Source: Eudorina sp. 2006-703-Eu-15 (Eukaryota; Chlorophyta; Chlorophyceae; Chlamydomonadales; Volvocaceae). From it: a stretch of 64,000 nucleotides of DNA. Positions 34,851 to 45,880 of this stretch are shown in pieces (the first letter of the stretch is position 1; each line of letters starts with the position of its first letter). The notes beneath the pieces were generated by a model. That model was not told the origin of the DNA, ran no database searches, and worked only from the letters and a program-made list of their open reading frames with translations. The translations under genes and the position numbers were made by a program. The stretch lies in assembly GCA_003117195.1 (NCBI GenBank), contig BDSI01000014.1:925001-989000 (forward strand), written 5' to 3'.

Positions 34851-36042
34851 TGAGCCTGACGACGAGTAACAAACTTAGTTTACTGGCATACTAATACTAT
34901 GATGACCGCAACATTGGGAAACGTAATACACTTGACTATGTATGGCGCTATCAGTTTCCGGTCTCAACGTGATTGTAATTGGAAAGATCTCAAGGCTTTT
35001 TATAACCCGTTCGGCCAAAATGGTCGTACTATTTCGCTAGGTGCAGTACTGCTCTTGCCTGTACATGTGTCCTAAACGCTCATGTCCCTGCAGATCGGTT
35101 ATGTCTCGTACAACGCTTTTAGGACATCACGAACATAATCACGGACTTATACGGGATGGTCTTGCAACGGGACGGGACGCTGCATAACTACATTATATAT
35201 TCTATTGGAATTTGTTGTACAAACGCCAGCGTAGTGCATGTGGCAATACATCATGTAGCTGCGGGATGGACTCAAGTAATTACATTGTATCTCGCTCTTG
35301 TTCGAAGTGCTTATTCATGGGCGCAAGCAAGCCGATAACATGAGGGATGCGATTATATTAATAATACAGAATCATACCTATCAATTGGACATACAACACT
35401 TCCCATCCACCGCCCTGTGTGCCGGGTGAAGCAAATGCAGGAACCGCGCGCGTGCGCAGAAGCATGGTAAGCGGATACGACACAGGGAGATACCGCTGCG
35501 GGTGCATCAGGCGGCGGTAGTAGTGTAAGCTAGTTGGGCCTGGCGTGGTGTGGAATGCAGTAGATGCAAGCGCGTGCGCCCACGGTTGAAATGACAATAA
35601 TTTGCGTGCTTACTGACCACGACGCTCACCGCCGTGCTTGAGGAACCAAACCGTACCGATGCTCGGTTCTATTTGTGCCTAAGGCACGGCAGGAAGTTAG
35701 GTAGATAGGTAGGGTGTTGTTTGGGATGGGCAGACCGACGCTACTTGTGTGGGGTTCGGGGGCATGCAGCAGCCTTGTACAGGCGGCCAGTTCGGTTAGC
35801 ACTGTTTTAATAACATGTTGATACAATGGACCCCGCGGGTCATCGGTGATGACAGCCGTAACAAGCCTTCGTTCACAGTACATACTGCAAACAAGGACGT
35901 GCCACACAGTGCGTGGCGCAGTGGACATACAGGCTCCACAAGTGCACCGAACGAAGCGCACCCCGCACCCACTCCCGCTACCACGCAGCAGGGAACCACA
36001 CACAACGCACCCCGTTCATGCGGACAAGGATAAAGTTGTAGT
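34851..36042. other. Upstream region of the giant gene, no gene recognised
   Basis: This 1.2 kb should hold the promoter and 5' UTR of the giant gene. I see no reliable TATA box or motif. One open stretch on the minus strand at 35390-35600 (ending GGGWEVLYVQLIG before a GTATGA) has weakly coding character, but no matching exon was found. It could be 5' untranslated or belong to an unseen gene. Confidence 0.4.
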
Positions 36043-36043
36043 T

Positions 36044-36140
<97 letters not shown>

Positions 36141-36158
36141 ACTAGTAGTAGTAGTAGG
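36043..36158. repeat. (CTA)n tract ending in an inverted (TAG)n
   Basis: About 33 CTA triplets run from 36043 and are followed at once by ACTAGTAGTAGTAG, the complement, so the end can fold back on the array. No gene is supported here. Confidence 0.95.
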
Positions 36159-37324
36159 ATAAAGCCCGTCCAGGGGGAGTCAGCCACCGGGGTGGCCCTA
36201 TCATCAGCCATATATGTGAAGCCTGCTCCAATAGTTCCAAAGATCCGCCACCGCCCGCCGGTCGGCCATCGATCCTCTCTGCGTCTTCCGTTTGCCGAGG
36301 GAAGTAAGGGAAGCCGGCTCTGGCTCTCGTCCGGGCCGCCGCTCCCTCAACTTGTTTGCCCGTTTCCCATAGCTGGATGGATCTGCCTACATGTTCGCCA
36401 GAGCCCCCCCCTCGCTCACGTGATAACCCTATTACCCGACCTCGTCCGTTCCCGCCCTAGTCGAGAACTGTTAGTTTGCCTATCTGCGTGGTTTGCCCAA
36501 TAGCTTACTTGCTGCATGCGTGCGTGATGATGAAAAAGAGGATGCTTATCATTAACTTCAGTCCCCGTTTTCCATCAGTCAGCAAGATCCCGCCTGTCGT
36601 AGCAATGTTTTGCATTATACAACGTATACTTTCATCTGAACTGAAGAAAAGCACGCATGTACAGCAAACTGGCTAACCTCCGATTCCAATTAGTCATGCC
36701 AATACGTTCGGCACGCTGAGGCCTTTTCACCTCCTTTATATATACGTACACTAGGCGTGGTAAGCTTCGCTTGTCGGATGCTTCTGATTTTGCATAGGAC
36801 GGGAAGCGGAGAGGATCACCTTTCGCGTGTTGACCGTATGCGCGTGACCACCCACTACAATGCCGACAAAATGAATGTTGTTTCAAATCGCTGACATAAC
36901 GCGTACCGTAGTGCCTTTAATTTTTGGTGACTCTTGAATTGGGAGGCCCCGGAAAGAACGCTTGAAATTTTGCACTGTTCCAAGCATTTGGTGACGAATC
37001 CAGGATCAAATTGCAAGTTGGTTACCAATTTTGGTGAAGCCCGCACGGCTTGCCCGTCGTACTGTCTGTTTCGGAATAATCCCATTGCCGCATGACACAC
37101 GTGCCGTCCGAGGCCCGAAACCCACACTTAAGCAGAGCAAATTACCAGCACCGATACTACCATCGGGTAGAACTAATTCGCCGCCTTAAAGTGACTAATG
37201 ATTAGTGTTAGCACGCACCCAGCGCGTCCTCATCTGTTCCAGCACGTCCTCATCTGTTCCGTACACGATCTGTTCCGTTCACGAGCGCTGACCAAACACA
37301 AATCCACTTAAGTGGCCAGCCTTT

Positions 37325-38435
37325 TCAGAGGTTCATCCGCGCTGGTGCCCGCCGCTGGCGGCGGGCACCGGCAAGCGCGGCCAGATGCGTCATCACCACC
37401 TCCTCCCCCTCCTCGCCCTCCTCCTCCTCCTCCCCATCCTCCGAGGGCATGTCGGTGTCAGCCCCGCTGCCCGACTCGCTCTCCTCGACTGCCAGGACCC
37501 GGCCCCGCCCCCGTCCGCCACGCCCACCCTGTCCGCCACCCCGGCCCCCTCCTATGCCGCGCCCGCCTGCTGGCTGGCGACCCCCGCGCCCGCGCCCACG
37601 GCCACGCCCACGGCCGCGCGGCGCCTGCTGCGCTGCTGTCTCCTCCTCCTCGTCCTCCTCCTCGTCCTCCTCCTCCGCATCTGACCCGCAGGGCTGCAGC
37701 TTGGATGTGCAGTTCGCCGGCACGTACTTGAGCACGACGCCAGGCAACTTGGCCTTCAGGAAGTCCTGCGGACGACCATGAGGGGAAGTGGGGATGACAC
37801 GGGATCGGATACATCCCAATTTTAGTGACAGAGCGAAACCCCAAAAATTTTTCCCGGGGGGCTGCGCCCCCGAACCCCCCCATTGCGAACATATTTACAT
37901 AAACCTCTCTCTTCCTTCTTCTTCTCCCCTTCTCCCCCTCTTCCCCCCTTCTCCCTCTCTTCCCCCTTTCTCCCCCTCTTTCCCCCCTCCCCTTCACCCG
38001 GTCCTCCCCATGGCCCCTACCGCATGAAGGCGTGAGACACCCTCCCCAATTTTAGTGACAGAGCGAAACCCCAAAAATTTTTCCCGGGGGCTGCGCCCCC
38101 CGGACCCCCCAAGTGCGAACATATTTACATAAACCTCTCTCTTCCTTCTTCTTCCCTTTCTTTCCCCCTCCCTTTTTCCCCCTCCCCTTTCCCCCCTCTC
38201 TTCTTCCCCCTCTCTTTCTCCTTCTCCTCTCTTCCCTTCTCCTCCCTCCCCCCCTCCCTCCGACCCCCCCGTCTGCAGCAGCGTTGGCGCGCTCGACTGC
38301 CGCTGCATGCTCCGTCTCCGCACGTTGCTGCTGCTGCTCTATGACCTCAGGCAACTTTGGCACGAACTGCAACAAATTTGACTGCTTCAATTTGTTCAGC
38401 TTTGGACGCTTTTGCACCCCGCCCGATGGATTCAT
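37325..38435 (-). pseudogene. Remnant of DDE_1 (pogo/Tigger-type) transposase
   Basis: The N-terminal part (from 38435) starts MNPSGGVQKRPKLNKLKQS and continues with QQQQRAETEHAAAVERA. The C-terminal part begins after a good acceptor at 37765: DFLKAKLPGVVLKYVPANCT followed by SKLQP, the strand block found near the end of the DDE_1 transposase core (xPaNcTsxxQP). After that comes an acidic stretch, an RG-rich stretch and a stop at 37325. The catalytic Asp/Glu region that should lie between the two is absent, replaced by two tandem repeats of about 231 bp. Hence a deleted, non-functional copy. Assignment to DDE_1 rests on one motif. Confidence 0.65.
37813..38275. repeat. Two tandem ~231-bp units with GGGGGCTGCGCCCCC palindrome
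   Basis: TTTTAGTGACAGAGCGAAAC and CCCAAAAATTTTTCCCGGGG occur at about 37820 and again about 231 bp later, followed in both by a GGGGGCTGCGCCCCC hairpin, GCGAACATATTTACATAAAC and a long pyrimidine tract. They lie inside the transposon where its transposase core should be. They may be nested small elements or a duplicated intron. Confidence 0.85.
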
Positions 38436-38639
38436 TGCTTCTCATTTCATGGCAGCGTCACAATACAAATGAGATACAGACCGAATTTTGCTGTTTCAAC
38501 CTGGCTTAGCGCGAAAATTTGCCGTGGTCCGTACAATTGGGGACGACTCCCTCAAAAACGTCCAGGGTTATTACGCCTGACACAACATTGGGGACAGTAT
38601 CCCAATTGCGTGTCACCAAAAATTAAAGGCACTACGGTA

Positions 38640-41600
38640 TTGAGATGCGTACAACTAGCACATAGGAAATAAGAGGAAATAAGAGGACTCGCCCCCATGA
38701 CTGATCGGGAGCGCTACTTTAGGATCGCAAATAGAATTCTCTTTAGTTTTCAGCTGGGATGTTGTCGCCGATATATAGATAGGATGGTAAAAGCGATGTG
38801 GCAGTAAGAGAGCATTCCACGCACGATGAATCTGCCTCACCGCAAATTATACGGAAATTAATTATGCAAAGTTTGTGGCTTTGGTGTAATTAATCTATGT
38901 TCACATTGAGTTGACAAGTTGCGGCGCGCTTTCGCGTTTAGTTGCGTCGGAGCACATGGATGACTGAGCGAGGGACGTTGAGGAAATGGAGGGGCAGCGA
39001 CGGATTTGGGCGTCATCACGATAACGAGAATGAATTGCGTTTGACTGAAAGAGTTGGGTGCGCTTCTGGCATTTGTTTGGGTTCCAGCGTATTGGTTCCA
39101 GTGAGGTACGCGTAACCGAGGGACATGGAGGAAATCAAGGCCCTTCGCCAGGTTCGGTTAGCGCAACGATAGAGCGTAAACAGGTGCATTGAATTGACAG
39201 GTTTGCGAGCGCGTTGACATTTGTTTGGGCCGAAGTTGATGACTGTTCGCAATTGGGGAACCAGAAGCGCGCCATTTTAAAGCTAGGAAGTCACACCAAA
39301 TAAATGTTACGGCGTTTTGACATACGGTAACTGCTAAGAATTCTACAAGAAGAAAGTTGAGGTAGGATGGCACCTGGTGGCAAACCTGTAGTTCAGAAGA
39401 CAACAATAAACAGGCAGAAGCTGGGCAATACAGTCCTGAGGTTATGCACGGGTAGGTGCAGTGTTAGGGCTCGTGGGGCCCTTGGATGGCGGATGGACGG
39501 GTCGGGTGCGTCGGCCACGGGCTGGGTCCACATGGTTTGCAGATGGGGTCACGCGAGGGGGAAGTATGGGATGCTTGAGCTTTGCAACACGGTGAGACAC
39601 TGATTTATAATGTTCCAGCCAAGGCGAGGTGGGCCCCAAGCAGGGATAGGGTCAGGTGGGTTGGACATGGTGGGGATCAACAGCAGGCAGAAGCTGGGCA
39701 TGCCAGCAGGCACGGGTAGCACTTAGGGAGGGCGGCATGGGTTGGGTGTACCCCGAGAAGGCTGGGATTCATATGGATTTAGGTCAGGATGGTCTTGGCC
39801 TGATGGATGGATAGGGATGGATATCGAACCAGGTGCCGATGGGCCTTGGGATGGCCCCAGCATTGCCTCTGCAAATGGGCAACTCCCATATGCGCCCCGC
39901 GGCGGTGGCCCGGTGTGGCTGCAGCGGGAAGTTTCCCGCGGCGGGTGGTGGGGAAGCCACCACGCGGCAGCATCACTTCTGGGCCTGCCGTGTGGCCCTG
40001 GCCGTGATGGGAATTACAGCGGTGGGCTCGGGTGAGTGAGCCGGGCTCTGGGCGCAGCTCTGGGGGCTCGGGTTAGACGCCGCCCCGCGGAGGGCAGCTT
40101 CCCGTGTGGGGCCGATCTTGGCGCCGGGTCCTCCCAGTTGGGGGTCCCCATGCGTGGCTGGGGCTCCGTGGGCTCCTTCCATCCAGTGTTGCGGGTGGCC
40201 GGGGGGACCCTGCAGCGTGCAGGGCCGCCCCCCGAGGAGTGAGGGTCGGTGGGTTTTTTTGCGCCCCGCAGGCGAGCCTGCTCCTGGCCCCGGCTGGGGG
40301 CGATCGGGTGCTTGGCGGGTGAGGGGCTTCCTGCCAGCGACTGCCGCACATCGTCATGAGCCAGGCGTGGGCGTCCAGGACCTCAAGCTTCAGCGGCACA
40401 GGACGCGTCCGGGGTGCGGGTACTGGACCTTGGGGTGCCTGTGTGGGCGACTTCCCCCATGTTCTGCTTGATCCGTTCCCGGTGCGACTGTGGTGCGTCG
40501 CTCTTGTCCCATAGGTAGTGCTGTCCGCTGGCAGTCTCTGCGTGTTTGGGTGGTTCTGCTGGCGGGTTCCCGTCCACGTTCGCTTTTCACAGCGATGTAG
40601 TGCGAGGATGCCTCGCTGCTTTGTCGGTGGGGTGTCGCAGCTCGCGGGGGTTTCCCCCGTGAGGCACCAATGACGGATCCCTTTCACGGGGTCCGCGCAT
40701 TTTTGGCTGCGGAGACCTTCCTCTTACGGAATGAACCTGACCGTTATTGGAGTTGCAAAACTCGGACGTCCGATGAAAACTGATTGATCAGTGCGAATGA
40801 GGAATGAATAAGGTAAGAAAGAGGCCTAGATGTCAAGGACGAGATGAGTGACTGTGAATGCCGACCCCAAAAGGGATCAGACGACGTCAGTGTTGTCATT
40901 GGTATTGTCGATCGGGGTGATGTGAGGCGGGGTTCGAGGTCCCGGGGCGGACTGTGCTGGTGCCTTCACATTGAGATTGAGATGCTGTCGGGGGTTTACC
41001 AGGTGCAGATGGTGTTTCGGGCATGGGTGACGCTTGCCCCTAGAATTGGTGAGGTGCAGTTGGGATTAGGCCCGGGTGGGGATGCGGTCGCTGGGGGCAT
41101 GCCAGCAGGTACAGATAGCACTTCGGCAGGGGTCAGGTTGGGTGCCAATGGGGGATATTCCTGCACTTTGAAGGTTACAGACGGGGTCGGGCCCGGGTAC
41201 GGTAAGCCTTTGCGACGTACATTGCCCCAAAGCATGGTTGGGATGCAGTTGGGGGTTTTCCAGGTATAGGTGGATTGCCGGGAGGGGTGCAGGATGCGTG
41301 GGTTTGGACATGTCTGGGGTGTACATGCCCCGGTACATGCCCCGGTGTACATGACACCGCATGCGTCGCCACGGACCGACCGACCAGGTCCAGTCGGTCC
41401 TTCGTCCAGTCGACATGCTACCATGTGGACGTCGTCTACATCGATACACCCTGCTTCGCCGAAATGTATGCAGCATTCATGAGGATTCATGCTCTCTTTC
41501 AATCAAGTGACGCGATCGGCCCCCTACGCCCTTCTTCACATCCTTTCATCAAACCTACACAAAACAAAAAGCGGGATTGCCGTAGGCCCTTCTCGTTTGA

Positions 41601-41948
41601 TATTAGTGGGTAGCATCGATTGCGCCGATGCATTACTGGCAACGTACGGTATGATGACCAATGCCAGAATAGTCAGTACCTCATGCGGACGCAGTACAAG
41701 GCAGTACTACACTGCAATACTTCCTACCCAGGCTCCGATCCGCATCAACGAATGGAAAGTGACCTTCAAAAAGGTAAAATCATGTTTCCGTTCGTTATTT
41801 ATTTGACTCAACATTAAATTATGCCCACGCGAATGGCACCCAGTGATGAGGTGTTATTGCGCGCAAATGAAGTGGCTGCATGTGTGCCTCGGGCACAAAG
41901 ATTTTAGCACGCATTAGGAAATCTCACGTACTTAGGACCTCAGTTGAT
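38640..41948. other. Intergenic, G-rich diverged repeats, no gene recognised
   Basis: The part at 39360-41280 contains phrases that recur with drift, such as CAGGCAGAAGCTGGGCA at 39410 and 39682, and GGGCATGCCAGCAGG at 39695 and 41095. It is strongly G-rich on the plus strand. Open frames here have no recognisable domain and no signal or splice pattern. The right part should include the promoter of the plus-strand gene starting at 41949; no clear motif was seen. Confidence 0.45.
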
Positions 41949-44900
41949 ATGTGCGATCAATCATCCGCTCGAGCGCTTTTGTTGGTGACTACTATTGCGT
42001 TCGCCTGCGTCGCCGTTGCAGCTAGTCAAGGTGAGGTGCCTTTTCAGGCGCTTGTGTCTCAGCGGCCGCAGCACAAATAAACGCTCTCTGGGTATCTGCA
42101 AGTTATGCAGTAAACTCGCATTGGCTGGCCCGCTCGCGCAGATTACTCTTTTGGGGCGATAGGGGCGGGCGAAAGCTACTTCAGTTTTTCCTGCCCGCTT
42201 GGGTCTGTTTTCCTCCGTTTTTTCATAGAGTGGCCGCGAGCGCCCTGACCATAGATGACTCATTCAATTCATCGCCTCGCTCGGCTTGTTTGCTGGCGCA
42301 GAGATCAGGCTTAATAATTACAAATTCCGAACAACAAGTCTGACCGGCGAACCCGTTGCTTCCTTGCCTTCCTTGCCTACTTTGATGTGGTGTCCCGTTT
42401 CAGTGTGCTCATCCTACACGGGGTACATCACCTTCGTGGACCGGGACCGTGTCGGCGATGACATCGGCAACTATGGAAGTGCTGCGAACGCGATGTCCGT
42501 GTGCGACAGCATGCCCAGTTGCGCGTCCTTCAATGACGCCGGATCTGCCAAGTACAGCGCATCACCCGTGACGGAAGCGCCCGGAATGTGTCTGTACGTC
42601 AAGGTTTCGTCTTCTTCGTCGCCTCCATCGCTTCCGTCGCCGCCACCGTCGCCTCCTGGCCAACCATCACCGTTGCCTCCTGGCCAACCGCCGTCAACGT
42701 CGCCTCCTGGCCAACCGCCACCGTCGCCTCCTGGCCAACCGCCGCCACCGTCGCCTCCTGGCCAACCGCCACCGTCGCCTCCTGGCCAACCGCCACCGTC
42801 GCCTCCTGGCCAACCGCCGCCACCGTCGCCTCCTGGCCAACCGCCACCGTCGCCTCCTGGCCAACCGCCGCCACCGTCGCCTCCTGGCCAACCGCCGCCA
42901 CCGTCGCCTCCTGGCCAACCGCCACCGTCGCCTCCTGGCCAACCGCCACCACCGTCGCCTCCACAACCGCCACCGTCGCCTCCTGGCCAACCGCCGCCAC
43001 CATCCCCTCCTAGCCAACCGCCGCCACCATCCCCTCCTGGCCAACCGCCGCCACCGTCGCCCCCTGGCCAACCGCCGCCGTCGCCTCCTGGCCAACCGCC
43101 ACCACCATCGCCTCCTGGCCAACCGCCACCGTCGCCTCCTGGCCAACCGCCGCCACCATCGCCTCCTGGCCAACCGCCACTACCGCCACCGTCGCCTCCT
43201 GGCCAACCGCCGCCACCATCCCCTCCTAGCCAACCGCCGCCACCATCCCCTCCTAGCCAACCACCCTCTTGGCCACCACCCTTGCTGCCGTCGCGTCCCA
43301 ACACCCCGCCGGGTACGTAACAGATTAAGAATCCTTTTAACATAACCTACATGCTTGCAGACACAAGCCTTGCTGACACAAGCTTGTCAGTCTAGGTTAT
43401 GGACGGTAGGCGCGCGGAATAGCTTGGCAGGTGTATTCTGCTGTTGGTAGGAAGCCAGCCAATTCAATGCCGTACATACTATACATACGTACCTCTAGCA
43501 CCTCTCATCATTTCTCAACAGGCCTTAGGACCCGATTCCACCTTTTGCTGCGTCCCTAGCTATTATTCTGGTTGTGATCTTACGTCTTCGTCGTCAGCCC
43601 TCAGGTCCTCTTGTTCCATCGCCACCTCCAACGCCACCTCCACCCCCGCCTACCCCGCCCTCACCACCGCTTCCGAGTGCATGTACCATTGACCAAATCG
43701 ATGTGGGTATTAATTCATATGTAAAATCTATAGAACGACTTCTATAGTCATGAGTAGTGGTTCGTTAATTATGACATGGTCAGCGTTACATCTCCTAGGG
43801 TGCGCGCGCGTTCGTGGTATTCATTGCATTTGTTGTTCGGTCATCTGTTCAGACATACAACGTATAGTCGAACTAGTCGGACGCCTGAAAAGGAACATTT
43901 ACAACAAGCGTACTTTTTTGTGGGTGAAGGTTAACTGGAATTATTAGCTTTTCTTGCCTTGAATTACCGCACGCGTGCGCTGAAATGCATATCGTCCTTC
44001 GTTTGCTAGTGTCCATTAAATGGGGCGATTTTGGATATCGATTCGTCAACGGAAGGTTATAACTAACGACTGCCGTGTCGTTTATTCCTTTGTTCTGAAA
44101 CCCACACACCACGTGTCGCGCAGTTTGCGTCACTGATCGCCAGCAACTTCAACGGCCTGGTTGAAAGCAGCAGCCAGGCCACAGAGTACGACGGCGGCAA
44201 TACTGACGGCATCGCCTCCAACAGCGTTGACTGTGAGTTGCCGGTGGCAAGGTCATCACGGCGGTGCTTCATTTCGTGTATCGCTGGGAACAGGGCGAGC
44301 AATACCGGATTGTACGCAGGTCCCTATGTTGGATCATATGGGTCATAACCTACGGTTGTAATGTTGCAAACACAACTGTAAACATGATGTAAGCAACCAA
44401 CTGTGTATTGAGCAACGATGTTTGTGAGTTACTGGATTTCCGTGCCCACCGGTGTATGAAATATGACCTATTTGTCGTGTGTGCACGCGCGCAGGCGACG
44501 GGGACGGCTTGATGGTAAGGCACGCACACACAGGATCCAAATGAACATTTTGTTTGTTTCTCATTTATGTTTGGGTCATCATGATGAGCCGCCAATGGTC
44601 GCATGCACGCGTGAACTTGGCTGTGATGTGGGAAATGTAGTGGCCTTCAGTAGTGGATATCATCGGCAACGTACGTTCCTGCACACGTCAATTCTCCGCA
44701 ACGCATGTTTGTTCGGGACGAACGGGGTTGCTTACGCACGGCGGCTCCCATGTCTTCTGCTACTAGCTAGCTCGCACATTTACATGAACGTCGCTGGTGC
44801 GCTCCGAAACACATGCATGCACATGCGTGTTCGCAACTGCACGCAGGACTTGCTGCTGTTAGTTCCCAGCATGAATGGGGATCCGTACTTTCTAGTGCTC

Positions 44901-45880
44901 CTCTCAAGCCGGGGCTGCCGAGGGCAAACTCCCGAAAGCTGGGTGTTCGCTACTCGACAGAACTGCCCTCCCGCATTCGGTGGTAAGCCAACGAGAAATG
45001 AACGGACGCGCACGCCAGCTTCATCCTCTGCTGCTGCTGCTGCTGCACAAATGCGGCATTCAGCAGAAATACACAACTAACTAGGTCATGAACGCACGTC
45101 AACGTGTTGGTGTTGTGTCAATGCGCTTCGTTTCATGTGCGGACATGCATGTAGGGCGAGTGCATACTCGGGTGGGGTAGAGCTCCGACCGCGACCGTGC
45201 GCGCTATTGGATAAAATTACGTAATCCGATGCCTTTCGCGCGCCAGCGTTAGCTATCCAGCAGCCCGCGATCGATTCGTCCTTTAGCCTTGCTGTCCGTC
45301 TTACGACGTAAGCCACGTACACATCAAACCTTACACATACTTTGTGCTTGCCACATCCTTGGCGCAACTCTTTGCAGCCCCAGCAACACCGATGTCGTCG
45401 TCGTCGCCGCCGCCGCTCTCGAGGCGCGCGCCGGCCACGCCGGCGGTATCCGCATCACCCACGACGACACAACTGCGGCCTCCGGCGGGGTCGTCGTCGT
45501 CTTTCTCCAGCAAGGGGCAACAAGACACTAGCCGCCAGACTTACAACGACAGTGCCAACGATCCAAGCAATGATGCGACGACGGGAGCGGATGCTAGCGA
45601 CATATCCGTTTCGAATAACAAAAAGGCCAGCGACAGTAATAATAATCAAGGTGCAGGTCAACGCGGCATCCGGACTGAGGTCATTGTGGGGGCGGTAGTT
45701 GCTGCCCTGGGTGCCATCGCCCTTGCGGCAATCGCGGCGGTGGTCATTGCGGCGCGCCGACGGGCACGGAAGGGCCGGATCCACCCGATATCCATTTACA
45801 GGACCGCTTCAACCTCGCATGCGAGGCTGCTTGCTTGGCAGGCACCGGCCGAGGAGCAGACTGACGAGGAAGACATCTGA
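41949..45880 (+). CDS. Type I membrane protein: PAN-like domain, (SPPGQPP)n stalk, single TM helix
   Basis: Five exons join in frame: 41949-42030, 42404-43312, 43605-43702, 44124-44232 and 45378-45880 (566 residues, stop TGA). Exon 1 is a signal peptide (ALLLVTTIAFACVAVAASQ) ending CAA G|GTGAGG, the same layout as exon 1 of the giant gene. Residues about 28-97 hold a Cys-rich PAN-like module (GYITFVDRD...MSVCDSMPSCASFNDAG...MCLYVKV). About 200 residues of SPPGQPPPP repeats follow, then a small unrecognised segment (CTIDQIDFASLIASNFN), a Ser/Asn-rich stretch, a transmembrane helix at about 501-525 (VIVGAVVAALGAIALAAIAA) and a basic then acidic tail (RRRARKGR...EEQTDEEDI). Predicted as a rod-like surface protein. 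The acceptor of exon 3 was chosen by phase, and the 1.1-kb last intron could hide another exon. Confidence 0.82.

Larger units (their letters stand above)
36906..38637 (-). mobile_element. TIR transposon with TA target duplication (Tc1/mariner-pogo type), internally deleted
   Basis: The left end CCGTAGTGCCTTTAATTTTT (from 36906) is repeated in inverted orientation at the right end (ending 38637). The shared inverted repeat is about 26 nt perfect, and the match continues with changes to AATTGGGA. Both ends are flanked by TA, the target duplication made by Tc1/mariner, pogo and Tigger transposases. Inside, on the minus strand, are the start and the end of a transposase-like gene (see the pseudogene entry) and two tandem copies of a GC-rich repeat. 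At 1732 bp it is too short to hold a full DDE core, so it is probably non-autonomous. Confidence 0.82.

Noticed and set aside
35358..35597. A minus-strand frame ending GGGWEVLYVQLIG as an upstream coding exon of the giant gene
   Set aside because: The signal peptide at 34850 is a convincing start, and no matching downstream partner exon was found.
37458..37997. Arg/Gly- and Glu-rich frames of 37.4-38.3 kb as host genes
   Set aside because: They lie within the TIR element and its low-complexity repeats; only the DDE-like remnant is supported.
42471..43343. Gly/Trp-rich and Arg-rich minus-strand frames opposite the plus-strand stalk exon
   Set aside because: Antisense of the (SPPGQPP)n repeat, which is linked in phase to a signal peptide and a TM exon on the plus strand.
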